Shown here: positions 36,208-46,497 of the stretch, in pieces
Numbering within the stretch: position 1 is the first letter of the stretch
Layout: every line of letters starts with the position of its first letter
Origin: Robinsoniella peoriensis
GTDB taxonomy: Bacteria > Bacillota > Clostridia > Lachnospirales > Lachnospiraceae
Direction: 5' to 3'
Length of the DNA: 64,000 nucleotides
NCBI RefSeq assembly: GCF_000797495.1
Contig: NZ_JTGN01000002.1
Location: forward strand, 372,001 to 436,000
Notes under the pieces: model-generated
The model's input: the letters and a program-made list of their open reading frames with translations, nothing else
Told to the model about the DNA's origin: nothing
Database searches by the model: none
Translations under genes and position numbers: made by a program

Positions 36208-36519
36208 ATGTCAGCTATGAAAATTAAAAAGGGCGATTCTGTAAAAGTAATCGCTGGAAAAGATAAAGATAAAGAAGGCAAAGTTCTTGCTGTAGACGTA
36301 AAAGCAGGTAGAGTACTTGTGGAAGGCGTAAGCATGATTACAAAGCATTCAAAACCATCAGCAGCGAATCAGCAGGGTGGAATTGTTAATAAAGAAGCCT
36401 TTATTGACGTTTCAAACGTAATGCTGCTTCACAAAGGTAAAGCAACAAGAGTTGGTTTTAAAATGGATGGAGACAAAAAAGTTCGTTTTGCGAAAGCAAC
36501 TGGCGAAGTGATCGATTAA
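36208..36519 (+). CDS. rplX: 50S ribosomal protein L24
   Basis: The 103-residue assembly initiator protein has an N-terminal KOW motif ([20 protein letters not shown]) and the [17 protein letters not shown] segment. AAGGAGGTG precedes ATG 36208, 15 nt after rplN. Confidence 0.98.
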   Translation: MSAMKIKKGDSVKVIAGKDKDKEGKVLAVDVKAGRVLVEGVSMITKHSKPSAANQQGGIVNKEAFIDVSNVMLLHKGKATRVGFKMDGDKKVRFAKATGEVID

Positions 36520-36541
36520 TTAAGAGAGGAGGCCGCACAAG

Positions 36542-37081
36542 TTGAGTAGACTGAAAGAAACTTACAATAATGAGATCGTAGATGCTATGATCAAAAAATT
36601 TGGATATAAAAATGTAATGGAAGTACCGAAAATTGATAAGGTTGTTATCAATATGGGCGTTGGCGAAGCAAAAGATAATGCCAAATTATTAGAAACTGCT
36701 GTAAAAGACATGGAAACCATTGCAGGACAGAAGGCAGTTCTTACCAGAGCAAAGAATTCTGTTGCTAATTTCAAAATCCGTGAAGGTATGGCAATCGGAT
36801 GTAAGGTAACACTTCGTGGCGAGAGAATGTATGAATTTGTTGATCGTCTGATCAATTTAGCATTACCTCGTGTACGTGACTTTAGAGGTGTAAACCCTAA
36901 CGCATTTGATGGAAGAGGTAACTACGCACTGGGTATTAAAGAACAGTTAATTTTCCCTGAAATCGAATACGATAAAGTAGACAAGGTTAGAGGTATGGAC
37001 GTAATTTTCGTTACGACTGCTAAGACTGACGAAGAAGCTCGTGAATTATTGGCACAGTTCAATATGCCGTTTACTAAATAG
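36542..37081 (+). CDS. rplE: 50S ribosomal protein L5
   Basis: The 179-residue protein binds 5S rRNA and contacts the P-site t[27 protein letters not shown] without interruption is the family signature. Translation starts at TTG 36542, well placed after GAGGAGG; no nearby ATG fits. Confidence 0.97.
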   Translation: MSRLKETYNNEIVDAMIKKFGYKNVMEVPKIDKVVINMGVGEAKDNAKLLETAVKDMETIAGQKAVLTRAKNSVANFKIREGMAIGCKVTLRGERMYEFVDRLINLALPRVRDFRGVNPNAFDGRGNYALGIKEQLIFPEIEYDKVDKVRGMDVIFVTTAKTDEEARELLAQFNMPFTK

Positions 37082-37099
37082 TTATAGGAGGGAAATTTC

Positions 37100-37285
37100 A
37101 TGGCTAAAACAGCAATGAAAATCAAACAGCAACGTCCGGCAAAATTCTCTACAAGAGAATACAGCCGTTGTAGAATCTGTGGACGTCCACATGCTTATTT
37201 AAGAAAATACGGAATCTGCAGAATCTGCTTCCGTGAATTAGCATACAAAGGACAGATCCCAGGTGTGAGAAAAGCAAGCTGGTAG
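37100..37285 (+). CDS. rpsZ: 30S ribosomal protein S14, zinc-binding short form
   Basis: The 61-residue short form of S14 carries the zinc ribbon [20 protein letters not shown] (two CxxC pairs). AGGAGG precedes the ATG. The zinc-free longer paralogue is not in this window. Confidence 0.97.
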   Translation: MAKTAMKIKQQRPAKFSTREYSRCRICGRPHAYLRKYGICRICFRELAYKGQIPGVRKASW

Positions 37286-37314
37286 GATAAAGAAGTAGAG
37301 AGGAGGCAACTTAA

Positions 37315-37716
37315 ATGACAATGAGCGATCCAATCGCAGATATGCTTACAAGAATTCGTAATGCAAATACTGCTAAACATGATACAGTAGATGTACCTGC
37401 TTCTAAAATGAAAATTGCTATTGCAAATATTCTTTTAGATCAAGGTTATATTGCAAAATATGATATCGTAGAAGATGGAAACTTTAATACAATCCGTATC
37501 ACCTTAAAATACGGTGCAGATAAAAATGAGAAGATCATAACAGGTCTAAAGAGAATTTCTAAACCGGGCTTACGTGTTTACGCAAACAAGGAAGAACTTC
37601 CTAAAGTACTTGGAGGTTTAGGAGTAGCAATTATTTCTACAAACCAGGGTGTTATCACTGATAAAGAAGCTAGAAAGCTTCAGGTTGGTGGAGAAGTACT
37701 TGCATTTGTTTGGTAG
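37315..37716 (+). CDS. rpsH: 30S ribosomal protein S8
   Basis: The 133-residue protein binds 16S rRNA helix 21; in E. coli it also represses the spc operon at the L5 start. [20 protein letters not shown] and the C-terminal [22 protein letters not shown] are typical. GAGGAGG lies upstream. A second in-frame ATG at 37321 is possible. Confidence 0.97.
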   Translation: MTMSDPIADMLTRIRNANTAKHDTVDVPASKMKIAIANILLDQGYIAKYDIVEDGNFNTIRITLKYGADKNEKIITGLKRISKPGLRVYANKEELPKVLGGLGVAIISTNQGVITDKEARKLQVGGEVLAFVW

Positions 37717-37794
37717 GCTGTGAACTATTAGAAGTTACTGAAAACAGAAAGGTCTATGACCTTTCCGAAAATTTAAGTAAGGAGGACATATCAA
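37717..37794 (+). other. Gap with a hairpin before rplF
   Basis: GAAAGGTC-TAT-GACCTTTC (37747-37765) is a perfect 8-bp hairpin in a 78-nt gap, with no T-run. It may slow ribosomes or be an RNA processing site. Confidence 0.45.
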
Positions 37795-38334
37795 ATGTCA
37801 CGTATCGGAAGAATGCCAGTAGCAGTTCCGGCAGGCGTTACTGTTGAAATTGCAGATGGCAATAAAGTTACTGTTAAAGGTAGCAAAGGTACACTTGAAA
37901 GAGTATTACCTGTTGAAATGGATATCAAATTAGAAGATGGTCAGGTTGTTGTTTCCAGACCAAACGATTTAAAGAAAATGAAATCATTACATGGTTTAAC
38001 AAGAACTCTGATCTCTAACATGGTTGTTGGTGTTAGTGAAGGATATCAGAAAGTTCTTGAAGTAAACGGTGTTGGTTACAAAGCAGCAAAAGCTGGTAAG
38101 AAATTAACATTATCACTTGGATATTCCCATCCGGTAGAAATGATCGATCCAGAAGGATTAGAGTCTACTGTAGAAGGAAATAAAATCGTTGTAAAAGGTA
38201 TCGATAAAGAAAAAGTTGGCCAATACGCAGCTGAAATCAGAGAGAAGAGAAAACCGGAACCTTATAAAGGAAAAGGTATTAAATATGCTGATGAAGTTAT
38301 TAGACGTAAAGTTGGTAAGACTGGTAAGAAATAA
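37795..38334 (+). CDS. rplF: 50S ribosomal protein L6
   Basis: The 179-residue protein near the factor-binding site has two repeated domains; [14 protein letters not shown] opens it and [20 protein letters not shown] closes it. AAGGAGG precedes the ATG. Confidence 0.98.
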   Translation: MSRIGRMPVAVPAGVTVEIADGNKVTVKGSKGTLERVLPVEMDIKLEDGQVVVSRPNDLKKMKSLHGLTRTLISNMVVGVSEGYQKVLEVNGVGYKAAKAGKKLTLSLGYSHPVEMIDPEGLESTVEGNKIVVKGIDKEKVGQYAAEIREKRKPEPYKGKGIKYADEVIRRKVGKTGKK

Positions 38335-38351
38335 TTAAGGAGAGTGTAAAA

Positions 38352-38720
38352 ATGGTTAATAAAGAATCCAGAACAAAAGTTCGCGAAAAAAAACACCTGA
38401 AAATTCGTAATCGTTTCAGCGGAACTACTGAAAGACCACGTTTAGCAGTGTTTAGAAGTAATAATCATATGTATGCTCAAATTATTGACGATACAGTTGG
38501 AAATACGCTTGTTTCAGCTTCCACCCTTCAGAAGGATGTTAAAGCGGAACTGGAAAAGACCAATAACGTTGATGCAGCAGCATATTTAGGTACTGTTATT
38601 GCAAAAAAGGCTTTGGAAAAAGGTATTACAACTGTTGTCTTTGATAGAGGCGGCTTCATATATCAGGGTAAAATCAAAGCATTAGCAGATGCAGCTAGAG
38701 AAGCTGGTCTAGAATTTTAG
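38352..38720 (+). CDS. rplR: 50S ribosomal protein L18
   Basis: The 122-residue protein binds 5S rRNA together with L5. [20 protein letters not shown] and the closing [20 protein letters not shown] are typical. TAAGGAGAG precedes the start. Confidence 0.98.
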   Translation: MVNKESRTKVREKKHLKIRNRFSGTTERPRLAVFRSNNHMYAQIIDDTVGNTLVSASTLQKDVKAELEKTNNVDAAAYLGTVIAKKALEKGITTVVFDRGGFIYQGKIKALADAAREAGLEF

Positions 38721-38732
38721 GAGGTAGAACAC

Positions 38733-39242
38733 ATGAAACATACAATTATTGATGCTAGCAGCTTAGAATTGAATGAAAAAGTAGTATCAATTAAACGTGT
38801 TACAAAAGTTGTTAAAGGTGGTCGTAACTTCCGTTTTACAGCTTTGGTAGTTGTTGGTGATGGCAATGGACACGTTGGCGCTGGACTTGGTAAAGCTACT
38901 GAGATTCCAGAAGCTATCCGTAAAGGAAAAGAAGATGCTGCTAAAAAGCTCATCAATGTATCTTTAGATGACAATGCTAGTATTCCACATGATTTTCAGG
39001 GTAAATTCGGTGGTGCTTCCGTATTGTTAAAGAGAGCTCCTGAAGGTACCGGTGTTATCGCTGGTGGTCCTGCACGTAGCGTACTTGAGCTTGCAGGCAT
39101 CAAGAACATCCGTACAAAATCTTTAGGATCAAACAATAAACAAAACGTAGTACTTGCAACAATCGAAGGCTTAAGACAGATCAAGTCTCCTGAAGAAGTT
39201 GCTAGACTTCGCGGAAAATCTGTTGAAGAGATTCTGGCGTAA
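38733..39242 (+). CDS. rpsE: 30S ribosomal protein S5
   Basis: The 169-residue protein at the decoding site affects accuracy. [29 protein letters not shown] (in part) and the [16 protein letters not shown] stretch mark the family. TAGGAGGTAG lies upstream. Confidence 0.98.
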   Translation: MKHTIIDASSLELNEKVVSIKRVTKVVKGGRNFRFTALVVVGDGNGHVGAGLGKATEIPEAIRKGKEDAAKKLINVSLDDNASIPHDFQGKFGGASVLLKRAPEGTGVIAGGPARSVLELAGIKNIRTKSLGSNNKQNVVLATIEGLRQIKSPEEVARLRGKSVEEILA

Positions 39243-39256
39243 GGAGGATTTGAAAA

Positions 39257-39439
39257 ATGGCAGATAAAGTAAAAGTTACATTAGTTAAATCTACAATTGG
39301 TGCTATTCCAAAACATTGTGCCACTGTAGCAGCTTTGGGACTGAAAAAAGTTAATAAATCAGTTGAATTACCAAACAACGCAGCTACCATGGGAATGGTT
39401 AAACAAGTACAGCACTTAGTGAAAGTAGAAGAAATCTAA
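39257..39439 (+). CDS. rpmD: 50S ribosomal protein L30
   Basis: The 60-residue protein (VKVTLVKSTIGAIPKHCATV) has the usual length for bacterial L30. AAGGAGG precedes the ATG, 14 nt after rpsE. Confidence 0.96.
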   Translation: MADKVKVTLVKSTIGAIPKHCATVAALGLKKVNKSVELPNNAATMGMVKQVQHLVKVEEI

Positions 39440-39462
39440 ATTATTGATAAGGAGGTGTCGTG

Positions 39463-39903
39463 ATGGATTTATCAAATTTACAGCCTGCTGAAGGTTCAAG
39501 ACAAAGTGATAACTTCAGAAGAGGACGTGGACACGGTTCAGGAAACGGTAAAACTGCTGGTAAAGGTCATAAAGGACAGAAGGCTCGTTCAGGAGCAACA
39601 AGAATTGGCTTCGAAGGTGGACAGATGCCTTTATACAGACGTATTCCGAAGAGAGGTTTCACGAACAGAAATACTCTTGACATTGAAGCAATCAACGTTA
39701 GCGAGCTTGAAAGATTTGAAAATGATACCGAAGTAACCATTGAAACATTAATGGAAGCAGGTGTTATTAAAAGTCCAAAAGATGGTGTTAAGATACTTGG
39801 CAACGGTGAACTTACAAAGAAGCTTACTGTTAAAGTAAATGCCTTCAGTGAAGGTGCAAAAACTAAAATAGAAGCACTTGGTGGAAAAGCAGAGGTGATC
39901 TAA
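39463..39903 (+). CDS. rplO: 50S ribosomal protein L15
   Basis: The 146-residue late assembly protein opens with [14 protein letters not shown] and a glycine-rich [20 protein letters not shown] arm. ATG 39463 follows AAGGAGGTG; a GTG at 39460 is adjacent. The stop overlaps secY by 1 nt, coupling their translation. Confidence 0.97.
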   Translation: MDLSNLQPAEGSRQSDNFRRGRGHGSGNGKTAGKGHKGQKARSGATRIGFEGGQMPLYRRIPKRGFTNRNTLDIEAINVSELERFENDTEVTIETLMEAGVIKSPKDGVKILGNGELTKKLTVKVNAFSEGAKTKIEALGGKAEVI

Positions 39904-41219
39904 TGTTAGAGACGCTACGAAATGCATTTAAAATTAAGGAAGTACGAAAAAAGATTTTCTTCACGTTTTTGATGCTGGTAGTAATAAGATTGGGCTCTCA
40001 GCTTCCTGTTCCAGGAGTGGATCGAACATTCTTAGCCAATTGGTTTGCAAACCAGACCGGAGATGCATTTAATTTCTTTAGTGCATTTACCGGTGGCTCT
40101 TTCGAGAAGATGTCAATATTCGCTTTGAATATTACACCTTATATTACATCTTCGATCATTATCCAGCTTCTTACCATTGCAATTCCAAAGTTAGAGGAAA
40201 TGCAAAAAGAAGGGGAAGATGGCAGGAAGAAACTTACTGCTATTACCCGTTATGTAACGGTTGCTTTAGCATTAATTGAATCAATTGCCATGGCAATTGG
40301 TTTTGGTAACAAAGGATTAATTCCGGATATGAACTTCCTGAAAGCATTTATGGTTGTAGTTTCCTTAACAGCTGGTTCTGCTTTCTTAATGTGGGTTGGT
40401 GAACGTATTACTGAAAAGGGTGTTGGAAACGGTATCTCTATCGTATTGATGATTAATATTCTTTCAAGAGTCCCTTCAGATTTATCTTCACTGTATACTA
40501 CATTCATAAAAGGAAAATCAGTTGCCCGTGGTTCACTGGCAGCGTTAGTAATCCTGGCAGTTATAGTAGTTACCGTTGTTTTAGTTATACTATTGAATGA
40601 TGCACAGAGAAGGATCCCTGTTCAGTATGCAAAGAAAATGCAGGGCCGGAAGATGGTCGGAGGCCAGTCCACACATATTCCGTTAAAAGTAAATACAGCC
40701 GGAGTTATCCCGGTTATCTTTGCGTCTTCCCTGATGTCTATGCCGACTGTAATCGCATCGTTCTTAGGAAAGACCGGAGGAACTGGTGTTGGCGCTACAA
40801 TCCTTGGAATGATGAGCCAGAACAACTGGTTTAGCCCGAAACAGCCGATTTATTCGGTTGGTTTGGTGCTGTACATTGTCCTGATCATTTTCTTTGCTTA
40901 TTTCTATACATCCATTACTTTTAATCCAATTGAAGTAGCGGATAATATGAAGAAGCAGGGTGGATTTATTCCGGGTATACGTCCTGGTAAGCCAACCACA
41001 GACTACTTAAACAAAATTTTAAATTATCTCGTATTTTTAGGAGCTGTAGGACTTACAATTGTTGTTATAATTCCAATCTTCTTTAATGGAGTATTTGGTG
41101 CATATGTTTCCTTTGGTGGTACATCCATCATCATCATCGTAGGTGTTGTTCTGGAGACATTAAAGCAAATTGAATCACAGATGTTAGTACGTAATTATAG
41201 AGGCTTCTTAAGTGAGTAA
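39903..41219 (+). CDS. secY: Preprotein translocase subunit SecY
   Basis: The 438-residue protein has ten membrane helices and forms the protein-conducting channel. GSQLPVPGVDRT, FALNITPYITSSIIIQLL and the C-terminal ETLKQIESQMLVRNYRGFL are signatures. It is coupled to rplO (TAATG), the standard arrangement. Confidence 0.98.
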   Translation: MLETLRNAFKIKEVRKKIFFTFLMLVVIRLGSQLPVPGVDRTFLANWFANQTGDAFNFFSAFTGGSFEKMSIFALNITPYITSSIIIQLLTIAIPKLEEMQKEGEDGRKKLTAITRYVTVALALIESIAMAIGFGNKGLIPDMNFLKAFMVVVSLTAGSAFLMWVGERITEKGVGNGISIVLMINILSRVPSDLSSLYTTFIKGKSVARGSLAALVILAVIVVTVVLVILLNDAQRRIPVQYAKKMQGRKMVGGQSTHIPLKVNTAGVIPVIFASSLMSMPTVIASFLGKTGGTGVGATILGMMSQNNWFSPKQPIYSVGLVLYIVLIIFFAYFYTSITFNPIEVADNMKKQGGFIPGIRPGKPTTDYLNKILNYLVFLGAVGLTIVVIIPIFFNGVFGAYVSFGGTSIIIIVGVVLETLKQIESQMLVRNYRGFLSE

Positions 41220-41374
41220 ACAGTGTACTGCATCACTTATCGTTATCTGCGCAGGCAGGTAACGATAGGTGGGTAGTGCACTTAAATGCTATATAGGATG
41301 GATTATATCTGTTCATGGTTCTGAGCAGATAGGATGGATTATCATAAATGTCCAAGGAAAGGCAGGGGTAAAGT
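41220..41374 (+). other. Gap between secY and adk with hairpins and a direct repeat
   Basis: ACTTATCGTTA can pair with TAACGATAGGT around a loop at about 41234-41270, flanked by TGCA/TGCA. A second hairpin, ATCTG/CAGAT, is flanked by two copies of TAGGATGGATTAT. There is no T-run. It could be an attenuator or an RNase site. Confidence 0.4.
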
Positions 41375-42019
41375 ATGAAGATTATCATGTTAGGTGCACC
41401 AGGAGCCGGTAAAGGAACACAGGCTAAGAAAATAGCGGATAAGTATCAGATACCGCATATTTCAACAGGTGATATTTTCCGTGCTAATATCAAGAACGGA
41501 ACGGAACTGGGTAAAAAAGCAAAAACTTACATGGACCAGGGATTATTAGTACCGGATGAACTGGTAGTGGATCTGGTAGTAGACAGAGTACAGCAGAGTG
41601 ATTGTGCGAATGGCTATGTTCTGGACGGTTTCCCGAGAACAATTCCTCAGGCAGAAGCATTAGATGCAGCACTTGCTAAATTAGGCGATAAAGTTGATTA
41701 TGCAATTAATGTGGAAGTTCCGGACGAAAATATCATTAACCGTATGGGCGGAAGAAGAGCCTGTGTAGGCTGTGGTGCTACATACCATGTTGCATATAAC
41801 CCTCCCAAAGAGGAAGGATTCTGTGACATTGACGGCGAAAAGCTGATCTTAAGAGAAGATGACAAGCCAGAGACTGTTAAGAAGCGTCTGGATGTATACC
41901 ATGATCAGACACAGCCGTTAATTGAGTATTACAGCAGCAAACAAATATTAAAAGAAGTAGATGGCACGGTAGATATGGAAGACGTATTTACAGCTATCGT
42001 ACAGATATTAGGAGTGTAA
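41375..42019 (+). CDS. adk: Adenylate kinase
   Basis: The 214-residue enzyme converts ATP and AMP to two ADP. The P-loop [11 protein letters not shown] (residues 7-17), DGFPRT and a zinc-binding lid (CVGCGATYH...FCDIDG, a Cys3-Asp type) are present. The zinc lid is the Gram-positive form. AAAGGCAGGGG lies upstream; map follows after 4 nt. Confidence 0.98.
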   Translation: MKIIMLGAPGAGKGTQAKKIADKYQIPHISTGDIFRANIKNGTELGKKAKTYMDQGLLVPDELVVDLVVDRVQQSDCANGYVLDGFPRTIPQAEALDAALAKLGDKVDYAINVEVPDENIINRMGGRRACVGCGATYHVAYNPPKEEGFCDIDGEKLILREDDKPETVKKRLDVYHDQTQPLIEYYSSKQILKEVDGTVDMEDVFTAIVQILGV

Positions 42020-42023
42020 CACT

Positions 42024-42788
42024 ATGTCAGTAACAATAAAGTCTGCAAAAGAAATTGAACTTATGAGAGAAGCTGGAAGATTACTGGAGATTACTCATAA
42101 TGAATTGGCAAAGGCAATCAAACCGGGGATATCTACCTGGGAAATTGATCAGCTTGGCGAGCAGATTATCAGAAGCTTTGGCTGTACTCCTAATTTTCTG
42201 AATTACAACGGATATCCGGCATCTATCTGCGTTTCTGTTAACGACGAGGTCGTACATGGAATTCCTTCTAAAAAGCGTATCCTGCAGGAAGGGGATATTG
42301 TCAGCTTAGATGCAGGACTTATCTATAAAGGCTTTCATTCGGATGCAGCCAGAACCCATGCGGTGGGCGAAATCAGTAAGGAAGCGAAACAACTGATTGA
42401 AGTAACAAAACAGTCTTTCTTTGAAGGTATCAAATTTGCAAGGGCAGGGCATCATCTGCATGAGATTTCAGCCGCTATTGGAGCATATGCTGAGAGCTTT
42501 GGCTACGGAGTGGTTCGTGACCTGGTTGGCCATGGAATCGGCACCAGCCTGCATGAGGATCCACAAATCCCTAATTTTTCCCAAAAGCGCAGAGGTATCC
42601 GCCTTCAGCCTGGAATGACCCTGGCAATAGAGCCAATGATTAATGCCGGACGATACGATGTCGAATGGCTGGATGATGATTGGACGGTAGTGACAGAGGA
42701 TGGTTCCTGGTCTGCCCATTATGAAAATACAGTATTGATTACTGAAGATGAGCCCGAAATTTTAACTTTGGGACATATTTATGAATAA
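42024..42788 (+). CDS. map: Type I methionine aminopeptidase
   Basis: The 254-residue enzyme removes the initiator methionine. The metal ligands appear as SLDAG and HSDAART (two Asp), GHGIGTSLHE (His), TLAIEPM (Glu) and HYENTVLI (Glu). It lies 4 nt after adk in the standard order. Confidence 0.98.
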   Translation: MSVTIKSAKEIELMREAGRLLEITHNELAKAIKPGISTWEIDQLGEQIIRSFGCTPNFLNYNGYPASICVSVNDEVVHGIPSKKRILQEGDIVSLDAGLIYKGFHSDAARTHAVGEISKEAKQLIEVTKQSFFEGIKFARAGHHLHEISAAIGAYAESFGYGVVRDLVGHGIGTSLHEDPQIPNFSQKRRGIRLQPGMTLAIEPMINAGRYDVEWLDDDWTVVTEDGSWSAHYENTVLITEDEPEILTLGHIYE

Positions 42789-42800
42789 TGAGGGCAAAAA

Positions 42801-43109
42801 ATGGAAAGATTTGAGATAGGAATGCTGGCTGTATCAAGAGCCGGCCATGATAAAGACTGTCTGTATGTAATAAGTGCCATAGATGGTGAATATGTATATC
42901 TGACGGATGGAAAGGTGAAACCCCTTGAGCGTCCCAAGAAAAAGAAGAAAAAACATATCCAGGTGATCCGCATGATTCCAGAAGATTTGTGTGGTGCACC
43001 TATGGATTCACTTAAAAATGAAGATATCAAACGAGTAATTAAGCATTATCGTAAATCACAGAAAATAGATAATGTCAATCAGGTGAAGAAAGTTTCAGGA
43101 GGTTTTTAA
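42801..43109 (+). CDS. KOW-domain RNA-binding protein (L14e-like)
   Basis: The 102-residue basic protein starts with a KOW-type barrel (EIGMLAVSRAGHDKDCLYVI) followed by DGKVKPLERPKKKKKKH. Such L14e-like proteins occupy the slot between map and infA in many Clostridia and probably bind rRNA. Its stop abuts the infA start directly. Function is inferred from family and place. Confidence 0.88.
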   Translation: MERFEIGMLAVSRAGHDKDCLYVISAIDGEYVYLTDGKVKPLERPKKKKKKHIQVIRMIPEDLCGAPMDSLKNEDIKRVIKHYRKSQKIDNVNQVKKVSGGF

Positions 43110-43328
43110 ATGTCAAAAGTAGATGTTATTGAAGTAGAAGGAACTGTGTTAGAAAAATTACCAAATGCGATGTTTAAAGTAGAATTAGAGAATAAGCATG
43201 TAGTTTTAGCACACATCAGCGGAAAGTTACGTATGAATTTCATCCGTATACTTCCGGGTGACAAGGTTACAATCGAATTATCACCGTACGATTTAGATAA
43301 AGGCCGTATTATTTGGAGAGATAAGTAA
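43110..43328 (+). CDS. infA: Translation initiation factor IF-1
   Basis: The 72-residue OB-fold factor binds the ribosomal A site during initiation. [21 protein letters not shown] and [19 protein letters not shown] are typical. CAGGAGG precedes the ATG, which follows the KOW gene stop without a gap. Confidence 0.98.
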   Translation: MSKVDVIEVEGTVLEKLPNAMFKVELENKHVVLAHISGKLRMNFIRILPGDKVTIELSPYDLDKGRIIWRDK

Positions 43329-43346
43329 AAAAAGTCAATATTTTGC

Positions 43347-43375
43347 TTGCATTTCCAATATATTCGTGATATAAT
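43347..43375 (+). promoter_or_regulatory. Internal promoter before rpmJ and the alpha operon
   Basis: TTGCAT (43347-43352) and TATAAT (43370-43375) are 17 nt apart, matching the S10 promoter base for base in both hexamers. The transcript would begin near 43382, then fold a GACACC/GGTGTC hairpin (about 43396-43415) before rpmJ. Confidence 0.8.
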
Positions 43376-43465
43376 TTGAGTCGAACTTTTTGTGAAGACA
43401 CCATGTTTCGGTGTCGCAGTTTGCCCAAATACCGGGCGTTAAATGGTGTGAAAGGAGGATTTACC

Positions 43466-43579
43466 ATGAAGGTTAGATCATCAGTGAAACCTATTTGCGA
43501 AAAATGCAAAATCATCAAAAGAAAAGGAAGTATCAGAGTAATCTGTGAAAATCCGAAGCACAAACAGAGACAGGGATAA
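43466..43579 (+). CDS. rpmJ: 50S ribosomal protein L36
   Basis: The 37-residue protein has the zinc-binding C-x2-C-x12-C-x4-H pattern ([22 protein letters not shown] in overview), i.e. the zinc-dependent form. AAAGGAGG precedes ATG 43466; the longer open frame from 43376 lacks a ribosome site. Confidence 0.97.
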   Translation: MKVRSSVKPICEKCKIIKRKGSIRVICENPKHKQRQG

Positions 43580-43897
43580 GATCTGTTTGTAAAGTTTTAT
43601 TTTAGTGCGGCTGCAGCAGGACTCACCAGGGTGTGTTGTTACTGCTGATGACAATATAAAGTGGAGACTCGCTCCACCATATATTGCTTATAATACCGGA
43701 TGCATGCATACCACCTCGTTCAGTAATGGGGGGCATTCGGAAAGGTCGTATTTCAATGCGGCTGGGCAGGACCATCTATCCGTGCCTCAATTAAGGACAA
43801 TATAATTAAGGTTTCGAAAGGCGCACACATTTCAGACATGCAAAAGGCATGGGCTGCGCGGCATCGTAATCTTACAAGAAAATGGAGGAAATATTAC
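43580..43897 (+). ncRNA. 318-nt structured leader before rpsM
   Basis: No convincing gene lies here. A strong stem near 43651-43686 combines CAATATA/TATATTG with GTGGAG/CTCCAC. Another pairs CAGCAG with CTGCTG (about 43613-43650), and GCGGCTG occurs twice. In E. coli the alpha operon (S13-S11-S4-RpoA-L17) is repressed by S4 binding a leader upstream of S13. The same gene order and a long leader make such control plausible here. Confidence 0.5.
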
Positions 43898-44266
43898 ATG
43901 GCTCGTATTGCTGGTGTAGACTTACCAAGAGAAAAACGTGTAGAAATTGGATTAACTTACATCTACGGAATTGGTAGAGTAAGTGCAACAAAAATTCTGG
44001 AATCTGCAAAGGTTAATCCGGACACTCGTGTCAGAGATTTAACTGATGAAGAAGTAGGAAGAATTCGTGACGTAATTGATGAAACACAGACTGTAGAAGG
44101 TGATTTAAGAAGAGAAATCGCTCTTAATATCAAGAGATTACAGGAAATCGGATGCTATCGTGGAATCCGTCATAGAAAAGGACTTCCGGTTCGTGGACAG
44201 AAGACAAAGACCAATGCAAGAACCAGAAAAGGTCCTAAGAGAACAGTTGCTAACAAGAAGAAATAA
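43898..44266 (+). CDS. rpsM: 30S ribosomal protein S13
   Basis: The 122-residue protein of the 30S head bridges to the 50S subunit. [24 protein letters not shown] (in part) and the basic C-terminal [18 protein letters not shown] are typical. ATG 43898 follows ATGGAGG; the frame opens earlier at 43838 without a ribosome site. Confidence 0.98.
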   Translation: MARIAGVDLPREKRVEIGLTYIYGIGRVSATKILESAKVNPDTRVRDLTDEEVGRIRDVIDETQTVEGDLRREIALNIKRLQEIGCYRGIRHRKGLPVRGQKTKTNARTRKGPKRTVANKKK

Positions 44267-44327
44267 TATTGTATTTACGAAAATTACAAACTTTATTAAA
44301 GAATATGAGAAAGTAGGTTAGTTTAAA

Positions 44328-44723
44328 ATGGCTAAAAAAGTTACCAAAAAAGTGACAAAAAAGCGTGTAAAGAAAAACGTTGAACGCGGACAGGCACACA
44401 TTCAGTCATCTTTCAATAACACAATCGTAACATTAACTGATGCTGAAGGAAATGCTTTATCATGGGCAAGTGCTGGTGGTCTGGGATTTAGAGGTTCAAG
44501 GAAATCTACTCCATATGCTGCACAGATGGCAGCTGAAACAGCTACAAAAGCAGCATTAGTACATGGTCTTAAGACTGTAGATGTTATGGTAAAAGGACCA
44601 GGTTCAGGACGTGAAGCAGCGATTCGTGCTCTTCAGGCATGTGGTCTTGAAGTAACTAGTATCAGAGACGTGACTCCGGTTCCACATAATGGATGCCGTC
44701 CACCAAAACGCAGAAGAGTCTAA
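44328..44723 (+). CDS. rpsK: 30S ribosomal protein S11
   Basis: The 131-residue platform protein has a lysine-rich N-terminus and the typical [18 protein letters not shown] and [18 protein letters not shown] ends. It follows rpsM after 61 nt; the ribosome site is weak (AAAGTAGG). Confidence 0.98.
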   Translation: MAKKVTKKVTKKRVKKNVERGQAHIQSSFNNTIVTLTDAEGNALSWASAGGLGFRGSRKSTPYAAQMAAETATKAALVHGLKTVDVMVKGPGSGREAAIRALQACGLEVTSIRDVTPVPHNGCRPPKRRRV

Positions 44724-44741
44724 TAGGAGGGGTAGAGTAAG

Positions 44742-45335
44742 ATGGCAGTTAATAGAGTTCCTGTTCTTAAAAGATGTAGATCACTTGGATTAGATCCAAT
44801 TTACTTAGGAATAGATAAAAAATCCACTAGAGAATTAAGAAGAGCAAACCGTAAAATGAGTGAGTATGGTTTGCAGTTAAGAGAAAAACAGAAAGCAAAA
44901 TTCATTTATGGTGTTTTAGAAAAACCTTTCAGAAACTACTATAAAAGAGCTGAGAAAATGACGGGTATGACTGGTCCTAACCTAATGATCTTATTAGAGT
45001 GCAGATTAGACAACGTATTGTTCCGTGCAGGACTTGCAAGAACTAGAAAAGAAGCTAGACAGATCGTTGACCACAAGCACGTATTAGTAAACGGCAAACA
45101 GGTTAATATCCCTTCTTATTTAGTAAAAGCAGGCGATACTATCGAAATCAAAGAGAAATGCAAAGGTTCTCAGAGATACAAAGATATTTTAGATGCAACA
45201 AGTGGAAGACTTGTTCCTGAATGGTTAGATACTGAAGCAGAAGCTTTAAAAATTTCTGTTAAAGAAGCACCAGCCAGAGAAGCAATTGATGTTCCAGTTG
45301 ATGAGATGCTTATCGTCGAGTTGTATTCTAAATAA
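44742..45335 (+). CDS. rpsD: 30S ribosomal protein S4
   Basis: The 197-residue protein begins 16S assembly. It contains an S4 RNA-binding domain (RLDNVLFRAGLARTRKEARQ, near residue 88). In E. coli S4 represses the alpha operon leader; here the gene is in that operon. It lacks the N-terminal zinc cysteines of some S4 forms and begins MAVNRVPVLKRCRSLGLDP. Confidence 0.97.
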   Translation: MAVNRVPVLKRCRSLGLDPIYLGIDKKSTRELRRANRKMSEYGLQLREKQKAKFIYGVLEKPFRNYYKRAEKMTGMTGPNLMILLECRLDNVLFRAGLARTRKEARQIVDHKHVLVNGKQVNIPSYLVKAGDTIEIKEKCKGSQRYKDILDATSGRLVPEWLDTEAEALKISVKEAPAREAIDVPVDEMLIVELYSK

Positions 45336-45395
45336 TCCTTAAAGTGATTTCGTCACCCTCAAAAAAATGATAACCCAAAAGGAGGGGCTTTTATA

Positions 45396-46355
45396 GTGTT
45401 CGATTTTAATAAACCAAAAATTGAGATAGCTGAGATATCAGACGATAAGACCTACGGAAGATTTGTTGTGGAACCTTTAGAGAGAGGTTACGGAACGACG
45501 CTTGGTAATTCTCTTAGAAGAATCATGCTTTCCTCATTACCGGGAGCTGCAGTAAGCCAGGTGAAGATTGAAGGCGTGTTACATGAATTCAGCTCGATTC
45601 CAGGTGTAAAAGAAGATGTCACTGAGATCATTATGAACATCAAATCACTGGCGATTCAGAACAACAGTGAGACGAATGAAGCTAAGGTTGCATACATCGA
45701 ATTTGAAGGCGAAGGCGTGGTAACAGCTGCTGATATTCAGGCAGACCAGGACATTGAGATTCTCAATCCTGACTTAGTCATCGCAACTTTAAATGGTGGT
45801 GCAGACAGCAAATTATACATGGAACTTACCATTACAAAAGGCAGAGGATATGTAAGTGCTGATAAGGGTAAAAACGATGATATGCCGATTGGTGTAATTG
45901 CAGTGGATTCTATTTACACTCCGGTAGAACGTGTTAACCTGACTGTTCAGAATACACGTGTAGGCCAGATTACCGATTACGATAAACTGACATTAGACGT
46001 ATATACGAACGGAACATTAGCTCCTGATGAAGCAGTCAGCCTTGCAGCGAAAGTCTTAAGTGAGCATTTAAGCTTATTCATTGACTTATCAGAAAATGCG
46101 AAATCCGCAGAAGTAATGATTGAAAAAGAAGACAATGAAAAAGAGAAAGTGTTAGAAATGAACATTGACGAATTAGAGCTGTCTGTTCGTTCTTACAACT
46201 GCTTAAAGAGAGCCGGTATCAATACCGTAGAAGAATTGTGTAACAGGACTTCGGAAGATATGATGAAGGTTCGTAACTTAGGACGTAAGTCTTTAGAAGA
46301 AGTATTAGGAAAATTGAAAGAACTTGGATTACAGTTGAACCCAAGCGACGAATAG
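45396..46355 (+). CDS. rpoA: RNA polymerase alpha subunit
   Basis: The 319-residue subunit has the dimerising N-terminal domain ([21 protein letters not shown]) and a C-terminal DNA/activator-binding domain (about 250-319, [18 protein letters not shown]). Translation starts at GTG 45396 after AAGGAGGGG. It lies between rpsD and rplQ, the usual order. Confidence 0.98.
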   Translation: MFDFNKPKIEIAEISDDKTYGRFVVEPLERGYGTTLGNSLRRIMLSSLPGAAVSQVKIEGVLHEFSSIPGVKEDVTEIIMNIKSLAIQNNSETNEAKVAYIEFEGEGVVTAADIQADQDIEILNPDLVIATLNGGADSKLYMELTITKGRGYVSADKGKNDDMPIGVIAVDSIYTPVERVNLTVQNTRVGQITDYDKLTLDVYTNGTLAPDEAVSLAAKVLSEHLSLFIDLSENAKSAEVMIEKEDNEKEKVLEMNIDELELSVRSYNCLKRAGINTVEELCNRTSEDMMKVRNLGRKSLEEVLGKLKELGLQLNPSDE

Positions 46356-46368
46356 TTGCTGGTGAATA

Positions 46369-46391
46369 CTTCCCGAACTAGCTTCGGGAAG
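46369..46391 (+). other. Hairpin in the rpoA-rplQ gap
   Basis: CTTCCCGAA (46369-46377) pairs perfectly with TTCGGGAAG (46383-46391) around a 5-nt loop, 13 nt after the rpoA stop. No T-run follows. The rest of the 142-nt gap shows nothing further. Confidence 0.55.
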
Positions 46392-46497
46392 GTACCTGTG
46401 CCAGGCGATAATAATAAAAACATTATGGACAAGAAAGCATTTATGAAGTAAGCCCGAAGAGCATTCTTAAATGTTCCACATATGGAGGAAATATAAA

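Noticed and set aside
43605..43805. Small protein of 66 residues between rpmJ and rpsM
   Set aside because: No ribosome site, odd composition, and the region is better explained as a structured leader.
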